This document shows positions 28,478 to 40,046 of a DNA stretch of 64,000 nt, in pieces; the first letter of the stretch is position 1, and the number at the start of each line of letters is the position of its first letter. The DNA comes from Rhodoferax sp. (GTDB lineage: Bacteria; Pseudomonadota; Gammaproteobacteria; Burkholderiales; Burkholderiaceae_C). The notes below the pieces were generated by a model. That model did not search any database and had not been told where the DNA came from. It was given only the letters and a program-made list of their open reading frames with translations. The stretch is taken from contig NZ_JAQURE010000011.1 in assembly GCF_028715765.1 (NCBI RefSeq), forward strand, positions 1-64,000. Reading direction: 5' to 3'. Made by a program: the position numbers and the translations under genes.

Positions 28478-29293
28478 ATGCCTGAATTACCTGAAGTTGA
28501 AGTCACACGCCTGAGTTTTGCCAGCGCCATTGCTGGCGCCACTGTCACAGCTGTGTTTTTGGGCAAGCCGTTGCGCTGGCCACTGGGTTGTGATGTGGCA
28601 CTGCTGAACGGACAGCGCATTTTGGGGGTGCAGCGGCGGGGTAAGTATTTATTGATTGAACTCAGTCAAGGGTATTTGCTGGTGCATTTGGGCATGTCGG
28701 GCAGTTTGCGTTTTGCCCCGCAATTGCCCGCCTTGGGTGTGCATGACCATTTTGAAATGCACACCACCCACGGCTGCTTGCGCTTGACGGATCCGCGCCG
28801 CTTTGGAGCTGTGGTGTATGTGTCAAGTTTGACTGATCCACAAGCCACCAAGTTGTTGGGACGGTTGGGCATGGAGCCGTTGTCAGACGCGTTTGAGTTG
28901 AGCCGGTTTGCCACCGGGTTGCACCAACGCAAAGCTGCTATCAAACAGGTGCTGCTGGCGGGTGACTTGGTGGTGGGGGTGGGTAATATTTACGCCTCTG
29001 AGGCGCTTTTTATGGCGGGCATTCGCCCCACCCAATCTGCTGCAACTTTGAGCAAACCCAAAATGGCACGTTTGCATGCTGCCATTCGGGATGTGTTGGC
29101 CAGAGCCGTGGCAAAAGGCGGCAGCACGCTGCGGGATTTTTCCAGCGCCCAAGGCCAAACCGGTTATTTCCAGCTTGAAGCCATGGTGTATGGCCGTGCA
29201 GGGTTGCCCTGCAAGCAATGTGGTGCAGTGGTCAAAATGCTTCGCCAGGGGCAGCGTTCAACCTTTTATTGCCCCACGTGCCAGAAGCACTGA
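28478..29293 (+). CDS. mutM: Formamidopyrimidine-DNA glycosylase
   Basis: [15 protein letters not shown]-terminal zinc finger [25 protein letters not shown]. Confidence 0.96.
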   Translation: MPELPEVEVTRLSFASAIAGATVTAVFLGKPLRWPLGCDVALLNGQRILGVQRRGKYLLIELSQGYLLVHLGMSGSLRFAPQLPALGVHDHFEMHTTHGCLRLTDPRRFGAVVYVSSLTDPQATKLLGRLGMEPLSDAFELSRFATGLHQRKAAIKQVLLAGDLVVGVGNIYASEALFMAGIRPTQSAATLSKPKMARLHAAIRDVLARAVAKGGSTLRDFSSAQGQTGYFQLEAMVYGRAGLPCKQCGAVVKMLRQGQRSTFYCPTCQKH

Positions 29294-29370
29294 ACGCCAC
29301 CCAAGTCCGGGCATGGGGTGGCAGTGCTATATTGCCTTTATTGAATGAAAACCGCAGGTTTGGAGGTACT

Positions 29371-31329
29371 TTGGGCACTTCTTTTAACGAAAAATTTGAT
29401 CAGCACAGTGTCTGGCGACGCGAGTTTGCCTTGCGCTTGAAGCTGCTCGCGCAGTGGCTCAGAGAGCAAGACCTGCTGGATGCTTCTGTGGAAGACCGCA
29501 TGACGCGGCTGGAGTCACAGGTGCGGGCAGACAAAGTGATGGTGGCTTTTGTAGCCGAGTTTTCACGTGGCAAGTCTGAGTTGATCAATGCCATCTTTTT
29601 TGCTGACTATGGTCGGCGCATCATGCCCGCCAGTGCTGGGCGCACCACCATGTGCCCGACCGAGATGGGGTATGACGTTGACGTGCCACCGTGTTTGCGT
29701 TTGCTGCCTATTGAAACCCGTTTGCAGCCGCAAAGCTTGATGGAATGGCGCATGGCGCCTGAAAAATGGGAGCGCATTGACCTGGATGTGGCAGACCCTA
29801 AACAGTTGGCGCAGTCGTTTGCCAAAGTGGCTGAAACCCGCCGGGTCACTCAAGAAGAGGCCAAGGCACTGGGCTTTTGGCAGGAAAACAGCATGCTGCC
29901 CCAAGCCTTGTTGGATGCCAAAGGCTTGGTTGAAGTGCCTAAATGGCGGCACGCACTCATCAATATTGCCCATCCTTTGCTCAAGCAGGGCTTGGTGATT
30001 TTGGACACGCCTGGACTGAATGCCATTGGCGCAGAGCCAGAGCTGACGGTGAGCTTGATCCCGCAAGCCCAGGCCATTGTGTTTATTTTGGCAGCAGATA
30101 CTGGGGTGACTCAGTCAGATTTATCCATTTGGCGCGAGCACTTGGTCAAAGATGCGCGAGACACCTCGACCCGAGTGGTGGTGCTTAACAAAATTGACAC
30201 ATTGTGGGATGCGCTGGACAGCCCCCAGCAAGTGCAGGTGCAAATCCAGAGTCAAAAGTTGACAGCCGCGGAAATTTTGGCTGTGCCATTGAATCAAGTG
30301 GTGGCCGTGTCGGCGCAGAAAGGGTTGCTGGCCAAAGTACAAAACGACCCTGCATTGCTCGCTCGCAGCTGTTTGGCGCAGCTTGAAGACGCCTTGAGCC
30401 AAGGCATCATGGGGCGCCGGCAAAAGATTTTGGCCTCGGCTGTGGCACGTGGCATTGCTGATTTGCGCAGCGAAACCGCTCGGGTGGTGCACATTCGCCG
30501 CCGTGATGTGACTGAGCAGCTGCTGGAGCTTAAAGGTTTGCAGGGAAAAAATATCCCGGTGATCAAAAACATGCGTTCACGCATCGCTCAAGAGCAGGCG
30601 GATTTTGATGCGGGTGGCGTCAAGATTCATGCGGTGCGCTCGGTGCACATGAAGCTGCTGCGAGATATTTTTAGCTTGTTGGGGCCTACCAATTTGCGTC
30701 GTGAGATGGCTGACTTGACCGAGGTCTTGCAACAAAAGGGCTTCAAGCTGGGTGTCAAAAAGGCCTATGACGATGCCTTTGGCAAGCTCCGTGCGAATGT
30801 ACAACTGGTGCACGCCAAAGGGGTTGAGATTCACAAAATGTTGCTAGCCACTTTTGTTCAGTTGAACACAGACTTTGGCTTTTCTTTGCAAGTGCCTGAG
30901 GAGTTGGGTGTGGACAGTTACTTGCAAGAGCTTGAGTTGATCGAGCGCAGCCACGTGCAGTATTTGAGTTTGGGCAATGCTTTCAGGCTCGCACAGCCGG
31001 CGTTTGCTGACCGTCTGGTACGCGCTTTGTCAAACCGGGTGCGCTCAGTTCATGAAACAGCGCTGGCCGACATTGAGGCTTGGAGTAAATCAGCCGCATC
31101 GCAGTTGGACGCCCAATTGCGCGAGCGGCGCAAAAACTTTGCCAGACGCTTGGAGGCGATCGATCGGATCGCGCAGGCATCCAGTGGGTTGGATGAGCGC
31201 ATTGCAGATGTCCATTTGCGTAACGCCGAATTAGATGGTGTAGAAGCCAAATTGGCAGAACTCACTGACTATTTGTTGAATATGACTGCCCCCGCACGCT
31301 TTGGTATTGCGGTGGAAGCATTGGCTTGA
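29371..31329 (+). CDS. Dynamin-like GTPase family protein (TTG start proposed)
   Basis: P-loop variant EFSRGKSELINAIFF, LVILDTPGLNAIG, VVLNKIDTLWD; GGAGGT just before TTG at 29371. ORF track start 29218 lies inside mutM. Confidence 0.8.
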   Translation: MGTSFNEKFDQHSVWRREFALRLKLLAQWLREQDLLDASVEDRMTRLESQVRADKVMVAFVAEFSRGKSELINAIFFADYGRRIMPASAGRTTMCPTEMGYDVDVPPCLRLLPIETRLQPQSLMEWRMAPEKWERIDLDVADPKQLAQSFAKVAETRRVTQEEAKALGFWQENSMLPQALLDAKGLVEVPKWRHALINIAHPLLKQGLVILDTPGLNAIGAEPELTVSLIPQAQAIVFILAADTGVTQSDLSIWREHLVKDARDTSTRVVVLNKIDTLWDALDSPQQVQVQIQSQKLTAAEILAVPLNQVVAVSAQKGLLAKVQNDPALLARSCLAQLEDALSQGIMGRRQKILASAVARGIADLRSETARVVHIRRRDVTEQLLELKGLQGKNIPVIKNMRSRIAQEQADFDAGGVKIHAVRSVHMKLLRDIFSLLGPTNLRREMADLTEVLQQKGFKLGVKKAYDDAFGKLRANVQLVHAKGVEIHKMLLATFVQLNTDFGFSLQVPEELGVDSYLQELELIERSHVQYLSLGNAFRLAQPAFADRLVRALSNRVRSVHETALADIEAWSKSAASQLDAQLRERRKNFARRLEAIDRIAQASSGLDERIADVHLRNAELDGVEAKLAELTDYLLNMTAPARFGIAVEALA

Positions 31330-32390
31330 ACCGCCAACAAGCGGTGTTGCCGCGCATCGATGATTTTTTGGCGCGGTCGGTGGTGAGTTGGCAACTGTTG
31401 CACGGTCGGCATGATTTGCCGTGGCAAAACACCCGCGATCCCTATCGGGTTTGGCTCTCTGAGGTGATGTTGCAGCAAACGCAGGTGGCCACCGTATTGA
31501 CATACTTTGATCGTTTCCTGCGTCGATTTCCTACTGTGACTGCGTTGGCGCAAGCGACGTTGGACGAAGTGCTGGGGTTGTGGACGGGTTTGGGGTACTA
31601 CAGCCGAGCGCGGAACTTGCACCGCTGCGCACAGCAGGTGGTGCAGGAACACGCGGGCAGTTTCCCGACATCGGCGCAGCAACTGCAAGGTTTGTCAGGC
31701 ATCGGACCGTCTACCGCGGCTGCCATTGCTTCCCTGTGCTTTGGTGAAAGAGTGGCCATTTTGGATGGCAACGCCAAGCGTGTACTGACACGCTATCTGG
31801 GTTTTGCACATGATTTGTCGGTGGCAGTCAATGAGCGTCTGTTGTGGCAACAGGCGCAAGCATTGTTGCCTGTGAATGATGTGACACAGGCCATGCCACG
31901 GTACACCCAAGGCATGATGGATTTGGGAGCCACGCTGTGCACAGCCAAAAATCCAGCTTGCCAGCGTTGCCCGCTTCAAGCCCGGTGTGTGGCCGCTGAA
32001 ACATCCAGCCCACAAGACTTCCCCGTCAAAACGCGACGGATCAAGCGCAGCGATGAGTCCATCTGGTTGCTTTGGGCGAGCGATGCCGCTGGCGCCGTGT
32101 GGCTGCAGCAACGCCCCACGCCTGGTGTGTGGGCTGGTTTGTACTGTTTTGCCTTGTTTGAAACTGAGCATGATTTACGCCAGGCCGTGCCGCAGCCCTA
32201 TCAGGCGCACATCAGCTGTTTGCCCGCACTCAAACACGTGCTGACACACAAAGACATGTATTTGCACCTGTGCAAAGTGGTGTTGCCCAACGGGTGCCAG
32301 CCAGCTGCGCCTGGCGCTTGGTTCAGCCCTTCACAGTGGCCAGGCTTGGGCTTGCCTGCACCGGTGCATAAATGGCTTCAAAAGAGCTAG
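31326..32390 (+). CDS. mutY: A/G-specific adenine glycosylase
   Basis: [35 protein letters not shown]; Fe-S CxxxxxxCxxCxxxxxC ([17 protein letters not shown]). TTG start overlapping upstream TGA. Confidence 0.95.
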   Translation: MNRQQAVLPRIDDFLARSVVSWQLLHGRHDLPWQNTRDPYRVWLSEVMLQQTQVATVLTYFDRFLRRFPTVTALAQATLDEVLGLWTGLGYYSRARNLHRCAQQVVQEHAGSFPTSAQQLQGLSGIGPSTAAAIASLCFGERVAILDGNAKRVLTRYLGFAHDLSVAVNERLLWQQAQALLPVNDVTQAMPRYTQGMMDLGATLCTAKNPACQRCPLQARCVAAETSSPQDFPVKTRRIKRSDESIWLLWASDAAGAVWLQQRPTPGVWAGLYCFALFETEHDLRQAVPQPYQAHISCLPALKHVLTHKDMYLHLCKVVLPNGCQPAAPGAWFSPSQWPGLGLPAPVHKWLQKS

Positions 32391-33280
32391 GGGCGTGCAT
32401 CCATTTCACGGTGGCGAATGAGGGTGTGCCAGGTTTTTGAAAAAAATGCCGCGAGTTGCTCGACCAAATAGACCGAGCGATGTTGACCGCCTGTGCAGCC
32501 AATGGCCACGGTGACATAACTGCGGTGATTGTGTGCCAGCGCATCCAGCCAGTTCTCCAGAAAACCCTGAAGATGGTTTTGCATGCGCGTCACTTCTGAC
32601 TCTTGTTGCAAAAATGCTATCACTGACGCATCTTTGCCTGTGAGATGTTTCAAAGCGGGCTCATAGTGTGGGTTGGGTAGCATGCGCACATCAAAGACAA
32701 AGTCTGCGTCATTGGGGATGCCGCGTTTGAAAGCAAATGACTCAAACACCAGTGTCAGCTGTTCGTTGGGGCTGGCAATCAGGTTTTTCAGGTAACTTTG
32801 AAGCTGGGTGGGTCTGATCAAACTGGTGTCAATCACATGGGCATGCGCACGCAAATCTTGTAGCAACGCACGCTCAAGTTCAATGGCTTCAGTCAAGGCA
32901 TGGCGTTGGTCAGTTTCGATATTTTTGGTTTGATAGTCAGACAACGGGTGCCGCCGCCGTGTTTCTGAGTAACGTCGAATCAATGTGTCGGTGCTGGCAT
33001 CCAAAAAAACAGAGTCAATCTGTACGCCTTGGCTTTGCAAAAGTGCCAGTTGTTCAGGCACTTGTGGCAGTGAACTGGCGCTGCGCACATCCATGGCAAT
33101 GGCCAGTTGGCTAGACAGGCCGGTGCGCTCTAGGTTGACCAAAGAGATCATCAGCTCTGGTGGCAGGTTGTCTACACAATAAAACCCCATGTCTTCTAGC
33201 GAGTGCAGGGCGACAGATTTTCCCGAGCCAGACATGCCCGTGAGCAAGACCAAATGCAGGGGGTGGGTGTTGGCGCTCAT
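32387..33280 (-). CDS. rapZ: RNase adapter protein RapZ
   Basis: [51 protein letters not shown]. Confidence 0.96.
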   Translation of the reverse strand: MSANTHPLHLVLLTGMSGSGKSVALHSLEDMGFYCVDNLPPELMISLVNLERTGLSSQLAIAMDVRSASSLPQVPEQLALLQSQGVQIDSVFLDASTDTLIRRYSETRRRHPLSDYQTKNIETDQRHALTEAIELERALLQDLRAHAHVIDTSLIRPTQLQSYLKNLIASPNEQLTLVFESFAFKRGIPNDADFVFDVRMLPNPHYEPALKHLTGKDASVIAFLQQESEVTRMQNHLQGFLENWLDALAHNHRSYVTVAIGCTGGQHRSVYLVEQLAAFFSKTWHTLIRHREMDARP

Positions 33281-34935
33281 GGCTTTTCACTTTGGGTTTG
33301 AAGCAGGTCACGCGCATGTGCCAAGGTGCTGCTCATCAAGCGCTCACCGCCTAGCATTCGAGCCAACTCTGCCACACGGACTTCGTCCGACACATTTTTG
33401 ACTTGGCTCATGGTTTGTGTGTTTTGTGTCTGTTTTTGCACCACCAAATGGTGGTCAGCACAAGCCGCCACTTGCGGCAAGTGAGTGACAGCAAAGACTT
33501 GTCGATCTGCCCCAAGCTGCTGCATGAGTCGCCCCACCGTCTCCGCCACTGCGCCGCCTACGCCGGAGTCCACTTCGTCAAAAATCAAGGTTTGAGCATC
33601 GCCGAGTTGGCTGGTGGTGACCGCAATCGCCAAGGCCAGGCGAGACAGCTCACCGCCCGAGGCTACTTTTTGAATCGGGCGTGGTGTGCTACCGGTGTGA
33701 CCCGCCACCAAAAAACTCACCTCTTCCATGCCGTGTTGCATGGGTTGCTCTGTTGGCTGCAGACTTACCTCAAACACCCCTCCTTGCATGCCCAGGCTTT
33801 GCATGGCTTGGGTAATTGTGTGGCTTAACTTGGGTGCGGTTGCCTTGCGCAACTGAGTCAGTTGGTGCGATTCTGTTTGGTAGATCCGCCAAGCAGCTGC
33901 CAATGTTTGCTCGATGCGCGAAACATCGGCGGCTGATTCCAGCGCTGACAAGTCTTGGTGCCATTGGGTGAGCAGGTCTGGCAGTTCTTCAGGATGGCGC
34001 TTGTAACGCCTGGCCAGTGACAACCACAGGCGCATGCGCTCATCCAACTCGCCCAGGCGCTGCGGGTCAAGCTCAGTTTTGCGCAAATAGCTACGCAGTG
34101 TGTGCACTGCATCTTGTGTTTGTGCCAGGCTTGATGACAAAACATCTGCCAGCGATTTAAATAAGGGTTCTAGATGCTCTTGTTTTTGAAGTAAATCTAA
34201 GCAACTGGTCAAACTGCTCAGGGTGCTGTTTTCTGAATCGTCAAGAGTTTGCATGACGTGTTGTGCTGATTCAATCAGGCTTTGTGCATGCGAGAGTCTG
34301 GTGTGTTCTGCATTGAGTGCAGCCCATTCGTCTGCGCTGGGAGAGAGTTTTTCAAGCTCGCTGATTTGCCACATCAGCCGTTCACGCTCACTGGCCAGAC
34401 TGGTTTGCGCCGCGTTGGCTGCTGTGAGTTGCTCTTGAGCGGTGCGCCAGTTGTGCCAAGCCTGTGCGGTGGCTGCTGTTGAACATTTTGCATAGGCATC
34501 GAGCAGGGCACGCACAGTCTCTGGGCGTGTCAAACTTTGCCAGGCGTGCTGCCCATGAATGTCAAGCAGTTGTTCACCCAACGCGCGCAGTTGTGTGGCT
34601 GTGGCTGGGCTGGTGTTGATCCAGGCGCGGCTTTTGCCTTGGTTGTCTACCGTGCGACGCAACAGCAGCATGTCATTTGCATCAAAACCTGCCTCTTCAA
34701 GCCACGCCTGCTGTTTGGGAGAGGCATCAAATTCAGCACAAACTTCAGTCTTGGTGCAGCCTTCACGCACCAAATTCACATCGGCACGGCCACCGGTGAC
34801 CAGTTGTAAGGCATCAATCAAGATCGATTTGCCAGCGCCGGTTTCACCTGTCAAAACGGTAAAGCCATTGTCAAACTCAAGGTCAAGCGCGTGCACGATG
34901 ACAAAGTCGCGCAACACAATGCGTTTCAGACTCAC
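33277..34935 (-). CDS. recN: DNA repair protein RecN
   Basis: [61 protein letters not shown]. Confidence 0.96.
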   Translation of the reverse strand: MSLKRIVLRDFVIVHALDLEFDNGFTVLTGETGAGKSILIDALQLVTGGRADVNLVREGCTKTEVCAEFDASPKQQAWLEEAGFDANDMLLLRRTVDNQGKSRAWINTSPATATQLRALGEQLLDIHGQHAWQSLTRPETVRALLDAYAKCSTAATAQAWHNWRTAQEQLTAANAAQTSLASERERLMWQISELEKLSPSADEWAALNAEHTRLSHAQSLIESAQHVMQTLDDSENSTLSSLTSCLDLLQKQEHLEPLFKSLADVLSSSLAQTQDAVHTLRSYLRKTELDPQRLGELDERMRLWLSLARRYKRHPEELPDLLTQWHQDLSALESAADVSRIEQTLAAAWRIYQTESHQLTQLRKATAPKLSHTITQAMQSLGMQGGVFEVSLQPTEQPMQHGMEEVSFLVAGHTGSTPRPIQKVASGGELSRLALAIAVTTSQLGDAQTLIFDEVDSGVGGAVAETVGRLMQQLGADRQVFAVTHLPQVAACADHHLVVQKQTQNTQTMSQVKNVSDEVRVAELARMLGGERLMSSTLAHARDLLQTQSEKP

Positions 34936-35834
34936 GTGGTGGGTACTCCTTCGTTCCAGTGCAATTTTTCACGTAGGGTGTCAAAGTAAGACCAGCCTTT
35001 GGGGTGCAGAAAACGCACATGGTGGTCAGATCGGGTGACTTCAATGCGGTCGCCGTGCATCAAAGATGCCAACGACTGCATGTCAAAGCTGGCACTGGCG
35101 TCTCTGCCTGATACTATTTCAATAGCTATGTGTGAAGAGTTAGACAGCACTATAGGCCGATTAGACAAGGTATGTGGCGCAATGGGTACCATCACCCAGC
35201 CGGGGATGGTGGGGTGCAACAGCGGCCCGCCTGAAGACAGTGCGTAGGCCGTTGAGCCTGTTGGCGTGGCAATGATCAAGCCATCAGCGCGCTGGTTGGC
35301 AACAAAATGGCCATCCACCTCTACGCGAAGTTCCACCATGCCCGATGTGGCTCCGCGGTTGACCACTACGTCGTTCATGGCGACGGCTTTAAAAACACAA
35401 TGACCATCGCGCATGACTTTGGCGTTGATCAGGCTGCGGTGATCTTCCTCAAACTCACCTTGGAGCATGTGCGTCAAACTGGTCGCAAAGTTGTCATAGG
35501 GAATGTCGGTGATGAATCCTAGGCGACCTTGGTTGATGCCAATCAATGGCACACCATAGGCGGCCAACCGGCGGCCAATGCCCAGCATGGTGCCATCACC
35601 CCCCACCACCAAACCTAAATCGCACTGCGTGCCAATTTGAGACACATTCAAAATGGGGTAATCGGTCAGCCCCATGTTTCTCGCAGTGTCATATTCAATC
35701 ACCACTTCACAGCCCTGAGTTTCAAGAAACTGCAAGATGGCTTCTAACGCGCTGCGTGAGCTGGTGCCAGATGCACCAGACGCCAGGGTTTGGTACTTGC
35801 CGATCAATGCCACATGATGAAAGGTTGACTTCAT
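34932..35834 (-). CDS. nadK: NAD kinase
   Basis: [45 protein letters not shown]. Confidence 0.97.
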   Translation of the reverse strand: MKSTFHHVALIGKYQTLASGASGTSSRSALEAILQFLETQGCEVVIEYDTARNMGLTDYPILNVSQIGTQCDLGLVVGGDGTMLGIGRRLAAYGVPLIGINQGRLGFITDIPYDNFATSLTHMLQGEFEEDHRSLINAKVMRDGHCVFKAVAMNDVVVNRGATSGMVELRVEVDGHFVANQRADGLIIATPTGSTAYALSSGGPLLHPTIPGWVMVPIAPHTLSNRPIVLSNSSHIAIEIVSGRDASASFDMQSLASLMHGDRIEVTRSDHHVRFLHPKGWSYFDTLREKLHWNEGVPTT

Positions 35835-35862
35835 TTTTAAATTACATCACTAAAATGAATCA

Positions 35863-36867
35863 ATGCTTGATGAACGTGCCAAGTTATTGTTGAAAGCGCT
35901 GGTAGAGCGCTACATTGCCGATGGACAACCCGTCGGTTCACGCACGTTATCACGGGCATCAGGCTTGGAGTTGTCGCCCGCGACCATTCGAAATGTGATG
36001 TCAGACTTGGAAGAGTTGGGTTTGATTGCCAGCCCGCACACCTCGGCCGGGCGCATTCCGACCGCAAGAGGTTACCGATTGTTTGTTGACACCATGTTGA
36101 CCGTGCAACGCGGCCCCTTGGGAACGCACAGCTTGGCCTCTGATCAGCCGCAAAGGGTCATTTCTAACGCCGCAAACCTACTGTCAAATCTCTCTCAATT
36201 TGTCGGGGTGGTGATTGCACCCAAGCGCTCATCGGTATTTCGTCACATCGAATTTTTGCGCTTGTCTGAGCGCCGCTTGCTGGTCATCATTGTGTCGCCA
36301 GAGGGTGATGTGCAAAACCGGGTGATTTTTACCGAGCAAGATTTTTCGTCTGCACACCTCACAGAAGCTGCCAATTACCTCAATGCCAATTACGTCGGCC
36401 TGACGCTTGAACAGGTGCACGAGCGACTCAAAAATGAGGTGAACTCATTGCGTGTTGAGATCGCAAGTTTGATGAATGCGGCGGTTACTGCCAATTCAGA
36501 GGTTTTGTCTGAAGCCCAAGATGAGGTGGTGATCTCGGGTGAGAAAAATCTCTTGTCTGTCAGTGATTTTTCTCATGACATGACGCACTTGCGGCGGGCG
36601 TTTGATCTTTTTGAGCAAAAGGCTCAGTTGATGCGTTTGCTTGACGTGACTGGGCAGGCAGAGGGTGTGCGCATTTTTATTGGTGGCGAAAGTCAAGTGG
36701 TCCCATTTGAAGATTTGTCCATTGTGACGGCACCTTATGAGGTAGATGGACAAGTGGTTGGGAAATTGGGTGTGGTGGGGCCTACGCGCATGGCTTACGA
36801 CCGCATGATCCAGATTGTGGACATCACTTCCAAATTAGTCAGCAATGCGCTCAGTCACCATAAGTAG
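35863..36867 (+). CDS. hrcA: Heat-inducible transcription repressor HrcA
   Basis: [67 protein letters not shown]. Confidence 0.97.
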   Translation: MLDERAKLLLKALVERYIADGQPVGSRTLSRASGLELSPATIRNVMSDLEELGLIASPHTSAGRIPTARGYRLFVDTMLTVQRGPLGTHSLASDQPQRVISNAANLLSNLSQFVGVVIAPKRSSVFRHIEFLRLSERRLLVIIVSPEGDVQNRVIFTEQDFSSAHLTEAANYLNANYVGLTLEQVHERLKNEVNSLRVEIASLMNAAVTANSEVLSEAQDEVVISGEKNLLSVSDFSHDMTHLRRAFDLFEQKAQLMRLLDVTGQAEGVRIFIGGESQVVPFEDLSIVTAPYEVDGQVVGKLGVVGPTRMAYDRMIQIVDITSKLVSNALSHHK

Positions 36868-36892
36868 GCATTTACAATCACAGGTTCGGTCG

Positions 36893-36968
36893 GGCCGTTA
36901 GCTCAGTTGGTTAGAGCAGAGGACTCATAATCCTTTGGTCCACAGTTCAAGTCTGTGACGGCCTACCA
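36893..36968 (+). tRNA. tRNA-Met(CAT)
   Basis: GGCCGTTAGCTCAGTTGGTTAGAGCAGAGGACTCATAATCCTTTGGTCCACAGTTCAAGTCTGTGACGGCCTACCA; CAT anticodon, encoded CCA. Confidence 0.94.
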
Positions 36969-36980
36969 CTTAAAATCTTG

Positions 36981-36986
36981 TATAAT
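36981..36986 (+). promoter_or_regulatory. Probable -10 box (TATAAT) of a dedicated tRNA-Arg promoter
   Basis: CTTGTATAATTTAATGC directly upstream of tRNA-Arg; no convincing -35 outside the tRNA-Met 3' end. Confidence 0.5.
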
Positions 36987-36996
36987 TTAATGCTTA

Positions 36997-37073
36997 GCGG
37001 CTGTAGCTCAGTTGGATAGAGCACTTGGCTACGAACCAAGGGGTCGTGGGTTCAATTCCTGCCAGCCGCACCA
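36997..37073 (+). tRNA. tRNA-Arg(ACG)
   Basis: GCGGCTGTAGCTCAGTTGGATAGAGCACTTGGCTACGAACCAAGGGGTCGTGGGTTCAATTCCTGCCAGCCGCACCA. Confidence 0.95.
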
Positions 37074-37079
37074 AAAATA

Positions 37080-37114
37080 AAGCCTGCAACTTCAAAAGAG
37101 TTGCAGGCTTTTTC
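37080..37114 (+). terminator. Intrinsic terminator after tRNA-Arg
   Basis: AAGCCTGCAACTTCAAAAGAGTTGCAGGCTTTTTCTTT. Confidence 0.88.
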
Positions 37115-37153
37115 TTTGTGGGATTCAAGCATGTAGTCATCTTGGAGACATTC

Positions 37154-37711
37154 ATGAGCAAAGCATTTACGCGTGAGGCTGATGAGGATGAAGAAGAGTT
37201 ACAACTTCCAGCTTTGCCGTCAACGGGTAAAAACTACATCACACCTGCTGGTTATGCCGTGATGCACCAAGAGTTGATGGCTTTGATTGACGTTGAGCGC
37301 CCCAAAATTGTTGATGTGGTGCATTGGGCGGCAAGCAATGGCGATCGTTCTGAAAACGGTGACTATTTGTATGGAAAGAAAAGGCTTCGCGAAATTGATC
37401 GACGCATTCGATTTTTAACCAAACGCCTTGAAATCGCTGAAGCGATTGACCCTTCTGTTCACCACGGCTGTGACCAGATTTTTTTCGGTGCCACTGTGTC
37501 TTATGTCGAAGAAACAGGTGTTGAACGCAGTGTCACCATTCTTGGTATTGATGAGGCAGAGAGTTCGCGTGGACAAGTCAGCTGGGTTTCTCCCATTGCA
37601 CGAACCTTGTTAAAAGCACGTCAAGGTGATGTGCTCAAGCTGATCACGCCCAATGGTGTCGTTGAAATCGAGGTGCTTGAAGTGACTTACCCCGCTCCAT
37701 CTACCGTGTGA
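37154..37711 (+). CDS. greB: Transcription elongation factor GreB
   Basis: YITPAGYAVMHQELMALIDVERPKIVDVVHWAASNGDRSENGDYLYGKKRLREIDRRIRFLTKRLE. ATG at 37154; ORF track start lies in tRNA-Arg. Confidence 0.95.
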   Translation: MSKAFTREADEDEEELQLPALPSTGKNYITPAGYAVMHQELMALIDVERPKIVDVVHWAASNGDRSENGDYLYGKKRLREIDRRIRFLTKRLEIAEAIDPSVHHGCDQIFFGATVSYVEETGVERSVTILGIDEAESSRGQVSWVSPIARTLLKARQGDVLKLITPNGVVEIEVLEVTYPAPSTV

Positions 37712-39956
37712 CTGGATTGGCGTTTGTGATGCGTGTTGCCTTTAAAACAGCAGGCGTTCGCCGCAGATTGCGCAACACAAGCTCAAGCTGATGAATGTCA
37801 CGCACCGCAATCACAAAAGTCAAGTCCATGGCACCGTGGTCGGATTCGTCTGCCATGTCAATGTGCGTGATATCAGCCTCAGCAGACGATAGCGCGCCAG
37901 CTACTTTGGCTAACACACCCTTGCCGTTGTTGACGGTCACGATCAAGCCTGTTTCGAAAGTTCGCACCGGCTCGTCCGCCCATTCCACGCTGATGAAGCG
38001 TTCACTGTCTTTGTACTTTAATTTTTGGGCGACTTGGCAGGTTTGTGTATGCAACGTCAATCCTTCGCCCCGCCCTAAATAGCCTACGATTGCATCGCCA
38101 GGAATGGGGCGACAGCAGGTCGCAAAACGCACCGATGTGTTTTCACTGCCATCAATTTGCACGGCGGCCTCAGCCACGCTACCCGTGCCAGAAAATCGCT
38201 CACGTGTCAGCAGCAACACATCAGGTTTTTCACCATGGTCGGCTAGCAGCTTGGCCAAACGTTTGGCTAGCATGCTGGCAATGCGTTTGCCCAAACCGAT
38301 GTCAGTGAGAAGTTCCGCACGCGACTTGTTACCGCTGAATCGGATCAATTTGTCCCAAATGGCTTGATGGGCATCAGAGGCATCGGGTAACGCTTCAATG
38401 CCTTCGGCGCGCAAGGCTTGAGCCAGCATTTTTTCACCCAAATGTTGCGAGTCGGCCTGCGCCAAGGTGCGCAGGTGTTGGCGAATTTTGGAGCGAGCCC
38501 GCGCGGTACGCACAAAACTCAGCCAGCTTGGGTTGGGATTTGACTGCGCATCGATGATGATTTCAATCACATCGCCATTCTTGATTTCTGTTCGCAGTGG
38601 TACTTGCTCGTTGTTGACTTTGGCCGAGATTGCGTGATCGCCAACATTGCTGTGTATGGCATAGGCAAAGTCCACTACGGTGGCGCCACGTGGCATGGAC
38701 ATGATGCGGCTTTTGGGCGTGAAAACATACACCGCGTCTGGGAAAAGGTCGACTTTGACATGCTCCCAAAACTCGGCCGCATCGCGGGTTTCGTCTTGAA
38801 TGTCCAGCAATGACTGCAACCACTTGGATCCCATGCGGTCGTTGTGCGACACATCATCCGGACTGGTGTCTTTGTAAAGCCAGTGTGCCGCAACGCCGGT
38901 CTCTGCCACCAGATGCATGGCTTGCGTGCGTAACTGAAATTCAACATTGATGCTGGACGGCCCCACCAAAGTGGTGTGCAAAGACTGGTAGCCATTGATT
39001 TTGCTGATGGCAATATGGTCTTTGAATTTACCTGGCACTGGTTTGTAGAGCTGGTGCAGCAGCCCTAGCGCGGTGTAACAGTCAATCAAGTGCGGCACAA
39101 CCACCCGAAAGCCATAAATGTCAGTGACCTGGGCAAAGCTGAGGTTCTTTTCATCCATTTTTTGATAAATGGAAAACAAGGTTTTTTCACGGCCGCTGAT
39201 TTGCACCGACATGCCGTAGTGGTCAAAGGTTGTCTGTAAATCGCTTTGCACCTTTTGAATCAAATCGCGCCGCCGGCTGCGCGCCTTGGCAACTGCTTTC
39301 GACAAAATGGCATAGCGCCACGGACGCAGGTAACGAAAAGACAAATCTTGCAACTCGCGGTATGTCTGATTCAAGCCCAGCCGATGTGCAATCGGTGCAT
39401 ACACATCAAGGGTTTCAGACGCAATACGATGCCATTTGCTACGCGGTGTATCAGCCAGTGTGCGCATGTTGTGCGAGCGGTCTGCCAATTTGATCAAAAT
39501 CACTCGCACATCCCGCGCCATGGCCAATAGCATCTTGCGAAACGATTCAGCTTGATTTTCCTCGCGGGTGTTGAATTGCAATTTTTCAAGTTTGGTCAGC
39601 CCATCCACCAACTCCGCTACGGGCGAGCCAAAACGTTCGATCAAATCAGTTTTACTGATGTCACAGTCTTCCAGCGCGTCGTGCAGCAAGGCGGCCATCA
39701 GCGCCTGGGCATCCAGTTTCCATTCAGCACACTGCGAGGCTACGGCAATGGGATGGGTGATGTAAGGTTCACCACTGTTGCGCAGCTGCCCCAGATGGGC
39801 CTCATCGGCAAACCGGTAGGCCAAGCGCACTTTGGCCAAATCTTCTGAAGTCAAGTAGTCCAACTTGCCCATCAAGATGGCAAAACTGGCAGCGGCAGCA
39901 TTCACTGCGGCGCTGCTTGATGGCGAAGGCTGCTTGTTGACGGCGGATTGGTTCAT
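37701..39956 (-). CDS. spoT: Bifunctional (p)ppGpp synthase/hydrolase (SpoT/RelA family)
   Basis: HD domain (ALLHDALEDC), YRELQDLSFRYLRPWRYAIL, TGS domain (VFTPKSRIMSMPRGATVVDFAYAIHSNVGD), ACT domain. Confidence 0.95.
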   Translation of the reverse strand: MNQSAVNKQPSPSSSAAVNAAAASFAILMGKLDYLTSEDLAKVRLAYRFADEAHLGQLRNSGEPYITHPIAVASQCAEWKLDAQALMAALLHDALEDCDISKTDLIERFGSPVAELVDGLTKLEKLQFNTREENQAESFRKMLLAMARDVRVILIKLADRSHNMRTLADTPRSKWHRIASETLDVYAPIAHRLGLNQTYRELQDLSFRYLRPWRYAILSKAVAKARSRRRDLIQKVQSDLQTTFDHYGMSVQISGREKTLFSIYQKMDEKNLSFAQVTDIYGFRVVVPHLIDCYTALGLLHQLYKPVPGKFKDHIAISKINGYQSLHTTLVGPSSINVEFQLRTQAMHLVAETGVAAHWLYKDTSPDDVSHNDRMGSKWLQSLLDIQDETRDAAEFWEHVKVDLFPDAVYVFTPKSRIMSMPRGATVVDFAYAIHSNVGDHAISAKVNNEQVPLRTEIKNGDVIEIIIDAQSNPNPSWLSFVRTARARSKIRQHLRTLAQADSQHLGEKMLAQALRAEGIEALPDASDAHQAIWDKLIRFSGNKSRAELLTDIGLGKRIASMLAKRLAKLLADHGEKPDVLLLTRERFSGTGSVAEAAVQIDGSENTSVRFATCCRPIPGDAIVGYLGRGEGLTLHTQTCQVAQKLKYKDSERFISVEWADEPVRTFETGLIVTVNNGKGVLAKVAGALSSAEADITHIDMADESDHGAMDLTFVIAVRDIHQLELVLRNLRRTPAVLKATRITNANPVTR

Positions 39957-40002
39957 GCGTTGAATATAGCGCGCACTCAGCTTGATTTGGCGTCAAAAAC
40001 AA

Positions 40003-40026
40003 AAAAGCACCGCGAGCGGTGCTTTT
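40003..40026. terminator. Intrinsic terminator between spoT and rpoZ
   Basis: AAAAGCACCGCGAGCGGTGCTTTT. Confidence 0.8.
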
Positions 40027-40046
40027 GATCAGCTTCAAAAAACAAA

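Noticed and set aside
29218-29370. Upstream part of the dynamin-like ORF as coding
   Set aside because: It overlaps the mutM C-terminal zinc finger in another frame and has no dynamin similarity; TTG at 29371 with GGAGGT is preferred.
34150-34180. TTTAAATAAGGGTTCTAGATGCTC inside recN as a repeat copy
   Set aside because: Only a partial match; RecN frame and length look native here.
35112-35165. ATAGCT...CTATAGGCCGATT in nadK as a possible divergent repeat copy
   Set aside because: It lies in conserved NadK sequence ([17 protein letters not shown]), is antisense to the gene and matches only at the ends.
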